Source: a virus
Reading direction: 5' to 3' (one strand)
DNA length: 40,026 nucleotides
IMG/VR virus record: IMGVR_UViG_3300034106_004094
Location: 1 to 40,026 of that record
A program made the position numbers and the translations under genes. Under the pieces are notes generated by a model. That model was not told the origin of the DNA. It worked only from the letters and a program-made list of their open reading frames with translations, and searched no databases. Each line of letters starts with the position of its first letter. Position 1 is the stretch's first letter. Positions 30,073-35,782 of this stretch are shown here, one piece after another.

Positions 30073-30619
30073 TTGTTTTTATGTAATCCTCAATTAAAGG
30101 ACTTACCAAGTGTCTATGTCTAGAATGAAACATCCTATGATGATTTGGACATAATGGTATTAGATTTTCTGGATTGTTATTTTGTTTATTGTAGTCATTA
30201 TGATGAACTTCAACAATTAAATCAAAACCACAAACACAACACTTTTTTGGATGGTGTGTAAAGCATATTTTGCGATAGTGTGCATCGCCATCGAATCCAT
30301 CCTTATAGTTTGGGTTGTTTTCCCCACTTCTAAAAAAAGTATTAGAGCAAGACCTTGAACAAACCGTTTTTTCGTCTTTACTCCCTTTTAGAGTTTCAAA
30401 TAAAGTACTACAAACTGGACATTCTTTTTTAATTAATTCATATTTTCTTGGAGGTTCATATTTTGGAACTTTTATTCCAAATTGGTTTTGAAGAAATTTA
30501 ATTTTTCTCCTCCAAGTTCCATTATCACAACCTCCAAGTTTTTTAATAACTTGTCCAGGACCGTTTGATGTTGAACAAGCAACTTCAAATTGTTCTTTAG
30601 TTATGATTTTGTTTTTCAT
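30050..30619 (-). CDS. HNH homing-endonuclease-like protein
   Basis: 189 residues. Two zinc-ribbon-like parts: CPVCSTLFET...TVCSRSCSNTFF and the HNH segment KCCVCGFDLIVEVHHNDYNKQNNNPENLIPLCPNHH. The N-terminal half (EQFEVACSTSNGPGQVIKKLGG) looks like a DNA-recognition helix region. Free-standing HNH genes of this kind spread by cutting intergenic or tRNA-adjacent sites. It has its own sigma70-like promoter and an exact TATAAATA late motif, and its 3' end runs into a damaged tRNA-Pro. Confidence 0.82.
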   Translation of the reverse strand: MKNKIITKEQFEVACSTSNGPGQVIKKLGGCDNGTWRRKIKFLQNQFGIKVPKYEPPRKYELIKKECPVCSTLFETLKGSKDEKTVCSRSCSNTFFRSGENNPNYKDGFDGDAHYRKICFTHHPKKCCVCGFDLIVEVHHNDYNKQNNNPENLIPLCPNHHRMFHSRHRHLVSPLIEDYIKTTGYSRKV

Positions 30620-30658
30620 TTTAGTTTCGTAGTATTAGGTTTTGAGATACACCCAAAC

Positions 30659-30666
30659 TATTTATA
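30659..30666 (-). promoter_or_regulatory. Late promoter TATAAATA before HNH gene
   Basis: Exact T4 late consensus, 40 nt before the ATG at 30619; stacked just downstream of a sigma70-like promoter. Confidence 0.65.
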
Positions 30667-30672
30667 TACGAC

Positions 30673-30701
30673 AATATAAAAGATAAACATAAAATTGTCA
30701 A
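30673..30701 (-). promoter_or_regulatory. Sigma70-like promoter of the HNH gene
   Basis: TTGACA (30696-30701), 17-bp spacer, TATATT (30673-30678). A TGCTTC/GAAGCA hairpin lies immediately upstream. Confidence 0.8.
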
Positions 30702-30721
30702 GTATGCTTCATAAGAAGCAA

Positions 30722-30793
30722 CTCCCCCGACTGGATTCGAACCAGTGACAAACGGATTAACAGTCCGCGATTCTACCGCTGAACTACAGGGGA
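30722..30793 (-). tRNA. tRNA-Asn (GUU)
   Basis: 72 nt. TCCCCTG/CGGGGGA acceptor, anticodon arm GCGGA-CTGTTAA-TCCGT, T-arm ACTGG-TTCGAAT-CCAGT, discriminator G (Asn identity). Confidence 0.93.
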
Positions 30794-30820
30794 TTATAAG
30801 TATCCTCAATTAAGAGGAAG

Positions 30821-30896
30821 AAGCGTAGACGGGCATCGAACCCGCAAAATATCCATCTTGAAAGGATGGTGACTTTACCAATTTGTCTACTACGCC
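30821..30896 (-). tRNA. tRNA-Glu (UUC)
   Basis: 76 nt. GGCGTAG/CTACGCT acceptor (G1-U72 wobble), anticodon arm CCATC-CTTTCAA-GATGG, T-arm GCGGG-TTCGATG-CCCGT. Discriminator U rather than the usual G. Confidence 0.87.
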
Positions 30897-30899
30897 AAG

Positions 30900-30985
30900 C
30901 GGAGAGAACAGGACTCGAACCTGCGAAGGGTTTTACCCCCCGACCGTTTTCAAGACGGCGTCCTCGACCGAACCGGACTCTCTCC
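30900..30985 (-). tRNA. tRNA-Ser (UGA)
   Basis: 86 nt with long variable arm. GGAGAGA/TCTCTCC acceptor, anticodon arm GCCGT-CTTGAAA-ACGGT, discriminator G. Confidence 0.93.
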
Positions 30986-31069
30986 ATAAGAAATATCTAT
31001 TATAATAGAGATATTTCTATCAGTTTATCAATACTGCCCACATACAAAACTGAAAAAGTATAGGGACGA

Positions 31070-31142
31070 CGACCTCTAGGGGATTTGAACCCCTGACTTT
31101 CTGCTAGACAGGCAGACACTCTAACCGCTGAGTTAAGAGGCC
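31070..31142 (-). tRNA. tRNA-Asp (GUC)
   Basis: 73 nt. GGCCTCT/AGAGGTC acceptor, anticodon arm TCTGC-CTGTCTA-GCAGA, T-arm AGGGG-TTCAAAT-CCCCT, discriminator G (Asp identity). Confidence 0.92.
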
Positions 31143-31145
31143 AAA

Positions 31146-31220
31146 TGGAGCGAAATATCGGATTTGAACCGATGACATCAACCTTGGCAAGGTTGCGTTC
31201 TACCACTGAACTAATTCCGC
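31146..31220 (-). tRNA. tRNA-Gly (GCC)
   Basis: 75 nt with encoded CCA. GCGGAAT/ATTTCGC acceptor, anticodon arm CAACC-TTGCCAA-GGTTG, discriminator U (Gly identity). Confidence 0.93.
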
Positions 31221-31272
31221 AGGTTAGCACTCATTCTGTTATCCCCCGTTAAAAGGCAGATATAAGCACCAA

Positions 31273-31346
31273 TGGACCCAAGGAGAATCGAACTCCTCAC
31301 AGTTTGCTTGCAAAGCAATCTCGCCAGCCTTGGTACATGTGAGCCC
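31273..31346 (-). tRNA. tRNA-Ala (UGC)
   Basis: 74 nt. GGGCTCA/TGGGTCC acceptor contains the G3-U70 pair that defines Ala. Anticodon loop TTTGCAA, T-arm AGGAG-TTCGATT-CTCCT, discriminator A. Confidence 0.93.
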
Positions 31347-31347
31347 G

Positions 31348-31421
<74 letters not shown>

Positions 31422-31427
31422 GTAAAC

Positions 31428-31479
31428 TAGATGATTGTTTTTTCTACCAAAAAGAAAGTAAGAATTGCTGAATCATCTA
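31428..31479 (-). ncRNA. CAGCAA hairpin element E3
   Basis: 9-bp stem TAGATGATT/AATCATCTA identical to that of E2, 6.4 kb away, closing a different 34-nt loop that begins CAGCAATTCTTAC. Between tRNA-fMet and tRNA-Tyr. Confidence 0.6.
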
Positions 31480-31480
31480 A

Positions 31481-31569
31481 TGGGAGAAGAGGGAATTGAA
31501 CCCCCGAGGCTAAAAAACCACTCCAGTTTTACAGACTGGTACTACGTTGCCAACAGTAGACATCCTCCC
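31481..31569 (-). tRNA. tRNA-Tyr (GUA)
   Basis: 89 nt with long variable arm. GGGAGGA/TTCTCCC acceptor, anticodon arm CCAGT-CTGTAAA-ACTGG, T-arm GGGGG-TTCAATT-CCCTC, discriminator A. Confidence 0.93.
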
Positions 31570-31605
31570 ATTCAGTTTATATTTAATGACCGAACTGACG
31601 GTCGA

Positions 31606-31679
31606 TGGGTCTGGCGGGACTCGAACCCGCAACTTCCAGGTTAAAAGCCCGTTACTGCTACCAGTTGAGTTACAGACCC
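31606..31679 (-). tRNA. tRNA-Lys (UUU)
   Basis: 74 nt. GGGTCTG/CAGACCC acceptor, anticodon loop CTTTTAA, T-arm GCGGG-TTCGAGT-CCCGC, discriminator A. First tRNA behind the 31682-31710 promoter; its 5' end lies 3 nt from the -10 box, so the primary transcript must start inside the gene or the true start site differs. Confidence 0.9.
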
Positions 31680-31681
31680 AT

Positions 31682-31710
31682 ATAATATAGGATTTCTATT
31701 TAATTGTCAA
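31682..31710 (-). promoter_or_regulatory. tRNA array promoter
   Basis: TTGACA (31705-31710), 17-bp spacer, TATTAT (31682-31687). Hairpin GGTGGT/ACCACC at 31717-31734 stands just upstream. The start would fall within tRNA-Lys, so it may mainly serve the downstream tRNAs. Confidence 0.65.
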
Positions 31711-31896
31711 GGTTCTGGTGGTCTCTCAACCACCCTTTTAGAATACCACCGAATCAAGTTTGAATCAAGTGGTGTGTGCCAGTTTCAGAATTGGAACTTG
31801 GCGTTTGGGGTCTCGTTCCCCCACCGATTTACTTAGAATACCACTGCTTCAAACTTTTGGGAAGAAGAGTGGACACTTATGAAACTGTCCCAAGCA
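31711..31896. other. Non-coding structured region (about 190 nt)
   Basis: No convincing gene. Holds two copies of GTGGTATTCTAA (minus strand), hairpins GGTGGT/ACCACC, GGGG/CCCC around AACGAGA, and GGACA/TGTCC, plus one copy of the recurring GTGTGCCAGTTT. Looks like a leader or spacer RNA; no family recognised. Confidence 0.45.
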
Positions 31897-31932
31897 ACAA
31901 AAAAGGGGAGGAAACTTTTAGTTTCTCTCCCC
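31897..31932 (-). terminator. Intrinsic terminator
   Basis: Long stem GGGGAG(AG)AAACT/AGTTTCCTCCCC with short loop, then six T on the minus strand, 24 nt past the 37-residue gene. The converging plus-strand arm is also followed by TTTT. Confidence 0.92.
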
Positions 31933-31955
31933 TTTTGCTTTATGTTAGAATGACT

Positions 31956-32069
31956 TCATTCTTTCATAATAGCAGAAGGGGACTCACACGCAATATGCCC
32001 GCATGAATTCCAATCAGACATATTGCTGAGTGGATATGTAAATTGGGGTTTTGCGAACGAACGAGTCAT
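31956..32069 (-). CDS. 37-residue late peptide
   Basis: MTRSFAKPQFTYPLSNMSDW then NSCGHIACESPSAIMKE. Exact TATAAATA late motif 22 nt upstream and a strong terminator downstream make it a complete single-gene unit. Two Cys flank His (CGHIAC), a possible metal site. No family recognised. Confidence 0.55.
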   Translation of the reverse strand: MTRSFAKPQFTYPLSNMSDWNSCGHIACESPSAIMKE

Positions 32070-32090
32070 TTTTGTTTTACAAGTATGTTT

Positions 32091-32121
32091 TATTTATAAG
32101 ACTTTTTTGGAAAAAAGTCAA
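32091..32121 (-). promoter_or_regulatory. Stacked sigma70-like and late promoter with hairpin
   Basis: TTGACT (32116-32121), 17-bp spacer, TATAAA (32093-32098) that is also the exact late motif TATAAATA (32091-32098). The spacer and -35 box form a perfect 9-bp hairpin GACTTTTTT/AAAAAAGTC (32100-32119), which also closes the tRNA-Arg transcript. Confidence 0.7.
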
Positions 32122-32122
32122 G

Positions 32123-32196
32123 CGCCTCAGGTAGGATTCGAACCTACGGCTAACCGCTTAGAAGGCGGATACTCTAGTCCACTGAGTTACTGAGGC
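32123..32196 (-). tRNA. tRNA-Arg (UCU)
   Basis: 74 nt. GCCTCAG/CTGAGGC acceptor, anticodon arm CCGC-CTTCTAA-GCGG, T-arm GTAGG-TTCGAAT-CCTAC, discriminator G (Arg identity). Own promoter at 32271-32299 and a downstream hairpin, so it is a separate unit. Confidence 0.92.
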
Positions 32197-32270
32197 ATAA
32201 ACCTTCCAATATTGGAAGGTATTGGACTTACAATAACGGTGGTTGAATCCCCTCCGCTGCCTATGAGATC

Positions 32271-32299
32271 ATTATAGGGTCTTTGTGCTCAGGTGTCAA
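32271..32299 (-). promoter_or_regulatory. Consensus promoter of tRNA-Arg (UCU)
   Basis: TTGACA (32294-32299), 17 bp, TATAAT (32271-32276): full consensus. The -35 contains the TGA stop of the upstream histone-like gene and lies in a CAGGT/ACCTG hairpin. Confidence 0.9.
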
Positions 32300-32490
32300 C
32301 CTGCTGCCTTTGCTTCCTTACGTGCTGCCTTCTCTTCAGTGATCTCTCCCCTCCGTGCCTTGACGAGTTTGGCAACTTCCTGAAGTGCCTTACGAGCACG
32401 AGTTCCTGCTGCACTATTGCCAGCAGCAAACTTTTCGTCTTCTACTTTCCATGCTTCAACGGCATTTAAGAGTTCTTGTGATACAGACAT
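32296..32490 (-). CDS. Histone H1-like protein (Hc1-like)
   Basis: 64 residues from ATG at 32490 (GGAG ribosome binding site 8 nt before). AGNSAAGTRARKALQEVAKLVKARRGEI matches the conserved core of bacterial/chlamydial Hc1 histone-like proteins, followed by a Lys/Ala tail (EEKAARKEAKAAG). Hc1 proteins compact DNA. In a phage this could condense the host nucleoid or packaged DNA, or shield replicating DNA; not determinable here. Confidence 0.75.
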   Translation of the reverse strand: MSVSQELLNAVEAWKVEDEKFAAGNSAAGTRARKALQEVAKLVKARRGEITEEKAARKEAKAAG

Positions 32491-32524
32491 GATAATCTCC
32501 AAAAAATAAGATATGATTATATAG

Positions 32525-32941
32525 TCAGTTTTTTGGACAATCTTCTACCCAAACTGCACAAATTCTCATTGGAGGTGCAAGTGCCTTACATTCATCAGTA
32601 TAGCAGACACTTTCATCATTCTTTTCATCAACATATTTTGGTTTATATTTTTGATCTGCTTCTTCAATAATACGATCATATTCTGAAGTTACATTTTGAA
32701 TTTCTCTATCAACATCTCTGCCAATTCTGCGATTCAGTTTTTCAGGATCTTTAATTATAAATTCATTAAGAATAGTTTGTGGGAAATATTTTCTTTGAAT
32801 CTCATCAAATAAATCCCAAAGTCCATTTTCAGATACTCCAGTACACTGGGAGAGTATTGCAATCATAGAACTCAGTACAATTCCTATAATTGCATACTGC
32901 TTTATATCTGGTTTTTTATTTCCAAAATTGAAATTAAACAT
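32525..32941 (-). CDS. Membrane-anchored hypothetical protein
   Basis: 138 residues. N-terminal anchor YAIIGIVLSSMIAILSQCTG (residues about 16-35), then a hydrophilic domain with a helical stretch and a Cys-rich C-terminus (VCYTDECKA, RICAVWVEDC) that may form disulfides, suggesting periplasmic exposure. Preceded by an AATAAATA late motif and a GGGGAG/CTCCCC hairpin. Next to the secreted lysozyme-like gene, it could belong to the lysis machinery, but no holin or spanin family was recognised. Confidence 0.55.
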   Translation of the reverse strand: MFNFNFGNKKPDIKQYAIIGIVLSSMIAILSQCTGVSENGLWDLFDEIQRKYFPQTILNEFIIKDPEKLNRRIGRDVDREIQNVTSEYDRIIEEADQKYKPKYVDEKNDESVCYTDECKALAPPMRICAVWVEDCPKN

Positions 32942-32967
32942 AAATGGGGAGATCTAACCCTCCCCAC

Positions 32968-32975
32968 TATTTATT
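32968..32975 (-). promoter_or_regulatory. Late promoter candidate AATAAATA
   Basis: 27 nt upstream of the membrane protein ATG at 32941 and just after the stop of the lysozyme-like gene. Confidence 0.45.
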
Positions 32976-32983
32976 CTATTGTG

Positions 32984-33625
32984 TCAAACTTCTGCTAGGA
33001 TCAGTCGGTTGGCATAATTATAAGCAAAATCAGTTCTTGCTCCGTGATGACCCCAACGGATCCACTTTCTAGCAAGTCTCATATAATCATTAATAGACTT
33101 ACCAGGAGTTTTCATTTGATTCTCAATCATCTTCCAATCACCTTCGTGCAGCATATAGTCAAGTTGTGCATCCAGTGAGGAAGGATTAGCACCAATACGA
33201 GCAGCATGTCTTCCTAGTCCATAAAAACGAGGAGCATTAGTCCATTGAATAATGCCATACCCCCCACCACAGTTAGGATAGGAAGTTCTAGCACCACCTT
33301 CACAGATATTAGGAGTGAAGGTAGATTCTTGTCGGATATTGCCCATAATGGTTGCTAGGGCGTTTTTGTCACTGATTCCTCGTTTCTGTAAGAATTCCAG
33401 AGTACGGGACTCATTGGTATTACATCCTTTACAAACTAATCGTTTTACTTTAGGTTTCTCGGGAACAACCTCTTTGGTCTCTGTCTCTTGAGTAGGCGCT
33501 TCAGGAATAATCGCAAATGGCGGTTTTACTGAAGATGTTGCCATACTCGGTGCTGGCAGTGTTGCCGCTGATGTTGCAACCGCACCTAAAAGAGCTACGG
33601 TTACATTTGTTAGGTTTTTAAGCAT
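32984..33625 (-). CDS. Secreted phage tail-lysozyme-like protein
   Basis: 213 residues from ATG at 33625. Signal-peptide-like start (LTNVTVALLGAVATSAATLPAPS), a Pro/Lys linker, CKGCNTNES, then residues about 85-210: LEFLQKRGISDKNALATIMGNIRQESTFTP and GGGYGIIQWTNAPRFYGLGRH, the pattern of the Phage_lysozyme2 (tail lysin) domain with its catalytic Glu in RQES. Cleaves peptidoglycan glycan strands. The leader between the 33756 promoter and the ATG is long (about 125 nt) and structured. Confidence 0.78.
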   Translation of the reverse strand: MLKNLTNVTVALLGAVATSAATLPAPSMATSSVKPPFAIIPEAPTQETETKEVVPEKPKVKRLVCKGCNTNESRTLEFLQKRGISDKNALATIMGNIRQESTFTPNICEGGARTSYPNCGGGYGIIQWTNAPRFYGLGRHAARIGANPSSLDAQLDYMLHEGDWKMIENQMKTPGKSINDYMRLARKWIRWGHHGARTDFAYNYANRLILAEV

Positions 33626-33724
33626 TAATTTTAATTGAATTCGGCATCCGTTTAGAAAGGGGGTACACCCAACCTCTCGGAGGGCACTTTCCACGGCTCT
33701 AAGTGTCACATCAATGACTCATAG
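33626..33724 (-). promoter_or_regulatory. Structured 5' leader of the lysozyme-like gene
   Basis: About 100 nt containing CCTC/GAGG and GGGTGTACCC hairpins and no ORF of note. Not a riboswitch class I recognise. The GGA/TTC-rich end lies near the start codon. Confidence 0.35.
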
Positions 33725-33749
33725 TAAAAAACCCACCATTTGAGTGGGT
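33725..33749 (-). terminator. Intrinsic terminator
   Basis: Stem ACCCAC/GTGGGT with 7-nt loop and six T on the minus strand. The predicted start of the 33756 promoter lies at its first base, so that transcript escapes it while read-through from the upstream gene is stopped. Confidence 0.8.
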
Positions 33750-33755
33750 CTACGC

Positions 33756-33784
33756 ATTATAAGTGATTATTTAGGATCTGTCAA
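33756..33784 (-). promoter_or_regulatory. Consensus sigma70-like promoter
   Basis: TTGACA (33779-33784), 17 bp, TATAAT (33756-33761). The -35 contains the stop codon TGA of the 63-residue gene. Confidence 0.9.
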
Positions 33785-33972
33785 GCCTCTGGATCTTCGG
33801 TCTCCTCTACCTCCTCGGCAGGGTCAGGTTCGGGAAGAGTTACGCCAATTTGAGTAAGATACTCAATTGCTCCCTGAACTTTAAGTAGAAGTTCTCTTTT
33901 CTCAGTCGTTTCCTGAGAAAGAGACTGCCTTTGTTGAAGTAAATTAATGAGATGTTCTTGTTGTTCAGTCAT
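33781..33972 (-). CDS. 63-residue coiled-coil protein
   Basis: MTEQQEHLINLLQQRQSLSQ, a Gln/Leu heptad helix, then VQGAIEYLTQIGVTLPEPDP and an acidic tail (EEVEETEDPEA). Exact TATAAATA late motif 23 nt upstream. Similar small proteins occur in T4-like cyanophages as I recall, with no assigned function. Possibly a virion or assembly protein, given late control. Confidence 0.7.
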   Translation of the reverse strand: MTEQQEHLINLLQQRQSLSQETTEKRELLLKVQGAIEYLTQIGVTLPEPDPAEEVEETEDPEA

Positions 33973-33994
33973 AATTTTAAATAAAAATTCGTTT

Positions 33995-34002
33995 TATTTA
34001 TA
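33995..34002 (-). promoter_or_regulatory. Late promoter TATAAATA
   Basis: Exact consensus, 23 nt before the ATG at 33972. Divergent from the plus-strand motif at 34010-34017, with 7 bp between them. Confidence 0.7.
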
Positions 34003-34009
34003 ATGGGTC

Positions 34010-34017
34010 AATAAATA
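34010..34017 (+). promoter_or_regulatory. Plus-strand late promoter candidate AATAAATA
   Basis: 23 nt before the ATG at 34040; the only plus-strand promoter found in the window. Confidence 0.5.
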
Positions 34018-34039
34018 CATTATACTACAAAATCGAAAA

Positions 34040-34153
34040 ATGTCAAAGTCACCAAATAAGGGTAAAAAAGGTTCTGCTGGTGGCAAGCAATCCAAACAAA
34101 ATCAGGGTAATGCGACTGCCAAAAAAGCAAAGAACGGAGGTAAGAAAAAGTGA
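34040..34153 (+). CDS. Lys/Gly-rich basic peptide
   Basis: 37 residues, with 14 Lys (MSKSPNKGKKGSAGGKQSKQ...ending KNGGKKK). Strongly basic and disordered, so likely nucleic-acid binding or a packaged condensing peptide (inference). One of only two plus-strand genes here; the next gene starts 7 nt later with a GAGG ribosome binding site overlapping its stop. Confidence 0.65.
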   Translation: MSKSPNKGKKGSAGGKQSKQNQGNATAKKAKNGGKKK

Positions 34154-34159
34154 GGTATT

Positions 34160-34351
34160 ATGCCAAGAGAATGGAATACTCCTAATAGAGAACCTTGGAA
34201 TACGCCAATACACAACATCCTGAAGGCAATTGATAATCATACTCAAGAGTATTTCAAAAGTGGTGATACTTGGCATCTAGAGAAAGCAGATATATTAAGA
34301 ACTTATATTCACGAACTTAAAACTTGGATTCATAATCAAGAAAAAAAATGA
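34160..34351 (+). CDS. 63-residue hypothetical protein
   Basis: MPREWNTPNREPWNTPIHNI with a repeated EWNTP/PWNTP motif, then a helical C-terminal half (HLEKADILRTYIHELKTWIHN). Co-transcribed with the basic peptide. Ends 38 nt before the convergent lysozyme gene. No family recognised. Confidence 0.7.
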   Translation: MPREWNTPNREPWNTPIHNILKAIDNHTQEYFKSGDTWHLEKADILRTYIHELKTWIHNQEKK

Positions 34352-34388
34352 AAGAATGTTAAATGAGGGTATTGCATATCCTTACGTC

Positions 34389-34862
34389 TTATAATTTTCT
34401 CCAAAGTTTTCCTTCAGCAATTCTTCTTCTCAATAATCCTGCTTCTACATCACTTCCAGGATTTTTGTAAAGTTCAAGAGCAGCAGGAACTTTACCCCAT
34501 TCTTTATTCTTAAGAACTCTAGTTATGGTCACATATCCTCGACTACCATAAAAATTAGCACCAAGGTTATAAGCAAAAGACAATAAAGCACCGCGCTGAT
34601 AATCATTCATCTCACTCCAATAAGGTATTTGTTTCAGTGCTGAAAGAAATTCATTTTGTATCTGCCAATCAAACAATTCATCTGCTTCTTTCTGAGTAAT
34701 CTTTTCTCCTAACTTAAAAGGACTTCCATCCTTCTTACGAGTGCTTCCCCATCCTATAGTATAAGGTTTTCCTTTAGTATAAGGATCTGGATATGCTACT
34801 AATTTACATTTTTCAAATTCTTTAATGAGTTCTATTCCTTCTTTCAGAATAGAACTTTCTAC
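34389..34862 (-). CDS. GH24 lysozyme domain in the -1 frame of the peptidase gene
   Basis: 157 residues if read from the frameshift site. T4-lysozyme-type catalytic region: IKEFEKCKLVAYPDP (catalytic Glu and Asp) and YTIGWGST (catalytic Thr), then NDYQRGALLSFAYNLG and GLLRRRIAEGKLWRKL at the C-terminus, matching the GH24 fold to the end. The frame has no ATG or GTG before the catalytic Glu; the first possible starts (TTG) lie inside the domain. It begins precisely where the peptidase frame ends, so it is best read as the C-terminal part of a 388-residue peptidase-lysozyme fusion made by -1 frameshifting. Confidence 0.85.
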   Translation of the reverse strand, partial: VESSILKEGIELIKEFEKCKLVAYPDPYTKGKPYTIGWGSTRKKDGSPFKLGEKITQKEADELFDWQIQNEFLSALKQIPYWSEMNDYQRGALLSFAYNLGANFYGSRGYVTITRVLKNKEWGKVPAALELYKNPGSDVEAGLLRRRIAEGKLWRKL

Positions 34863-34868
34863 TTTTTT
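34829..34868 (-). promoter_or_regulatory. Programmed -1 ribosomal frameshift signal
   Basis: Slippery heptamer A AAA AAG (34862-34868) in the correct phase, zero-frame stop TAG directly after it, 6-nt spacer, then a perfect 9-bp stem GTTCTATTC/GAATAGAAC with 9-nt loop (34829-34855). A Shine-Dalgarno-like GGGGAAG lies 12 nt upstream of the heptamer. The arrangement parallels E. coli dnaX. Confidence 0.8.
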
Positions 34869-35554
34869 ACATCAAAGATTCTTCCCCATCCAGTCCTATC
34901 TTTTCCTTTCTCTAACCAACGATACATCAGATCAGACTTTTTGTAAACAGCACCTTTGCCATTTGTTGCAGGACCAGTATATCCATCATTCAGAGAACCA
35001 TAAGGATCATTTACCACATAATCTTCACCCTTCTTACCGATGACTACAACCATGTGCCCACCAGAAGGAGCAGATAGAGTACCCCTGTGATAGATCCCGA
35101 TAACAACAGGTCTCCCAGCAGCAAGCTCACGATCAAGATCAGCAAAAGAAAGATTATAACTAAAGTGTGACTTAACTCCATAACCTTCCAGAACTTTTGT
35201 CTGAACGGTATGATCAGTTGTGTCACCAATTGCAAATACTTTCTGAATATAAGAATCATCACCCTTTGCTCCCTTAAGAGTCCCTGGTTTAAAGTATTCC
35301 AGACACATCGCACAAGAAGATGAATTACAGGTTCTTTGAGCATCTCTGTAATTATCTGTTTGTGGATAATAAGGAACTGCGAGAACACCAGGAACTGCTG
35401 GTTTTGTTCTGAAAATACGAACCCAGTTTGAAGTATCATCAATCAAATCTGGATTCTTATCTGCAAGATCCACTTCAAGTTGCTCTACTGCAGCAACGTG
35501 TTTTGGATTATTAGGATCGAAATGTTGAAAAAAGTTATGAAGATCAATTTTCAT
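34859..35554 (-). CDS. C39-like cysteine peptidase, N-terminal part of endolysin fusion
   Basis: 231 residues in the zero frame. The peptidase C39-like domain (residues about 55-230) has VPYYPQTDNY, the Cys-bearing RTCNSSSCAMCLEYF, PSGGHMVVVIG (His) and VVNDPYGSL (Asp). Residues 1-50 resemble an extra helical region (HFDPNNPKHVAAVEQLEVDL). C39-like domains occur in phage endolysins and cleave peptide bonds in peptidoglycan or toxins. Termination at TAG gives the peptidase alone; -1 slippage at its last two codons adds a GH24 lysozyme. No signal peptide, so a holin is needed for export. Confidence 0.82.
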   Translation of the reverse strand: MKIDLHNFFQHFDPNNPKHVAAVEQLEVDLADKNPDLIDDTSNWVRIFRTKPAVPGVLAVPYYPQTDNYRDAQRTCNSSSCAMCLEYFKPGTLKGAKGDDSYIQKVFAIGDTTDHTVQTKVLEGYGVKSHFSYNLSFADLDRELAAGRPVVIGIYHRGTLSAPSGGHMVVVIGKKGEDYVVNDPYGSLNDGYTGPATNGKGAVYKKSDLMYRWLEKGKDRTGWGRIFDVKK

Positions 35555-35587
35555 AATTATTATCCCAAGATATTTTACTTGAAATAT

Positions 35588-35782
35588 TTAGTATTTCTCA
35601 CCAATATATTCAAGAGAAAAAATATCATGCTCCTCAATTTTAGGATCTAACCATTCATTAAATTCTTGTTGAATTGAATAAGCATTATGATATTCATGCT
35701 CCTCATGAATATCACAAAGAACATGAATACGTTCTATTGCCCAATCATGATTAATACGAAGAGTTTCAATTAAAGTTTCCAT
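35588..35782 (-). CDS. 64-residue hypothetical protein
   Basis: METLIETLRINHDWAIERIH then an acidic, His-rich helical region (DIHEEHEYHNAYSIQQEF). Overlaps the end of the upstream gene by 17 nt. The His/Glu richness could bind metal. No family recognised. Confidence 0.6.
   Translation of the reverse strand: METLIETLRINHDWAIERIHVLCDIHEEHEYHNAYSIQQEFNEWLDPKIEEHDIFSLEYIGEKY

Noticed and set aside
33626-33709. N-terminal extension of the lysozyme-like protein
   Set aside because: The ATG at 33625 starts a clear signal peptide; the extension would hide it.
33626-33749. Glutamine riboswitch (glnA/downstream-peptide type) in the leader
   Set aside because: I looked for the conserved GTTCA and GGAAGTAGG segments known from cyanophages and did not find them.
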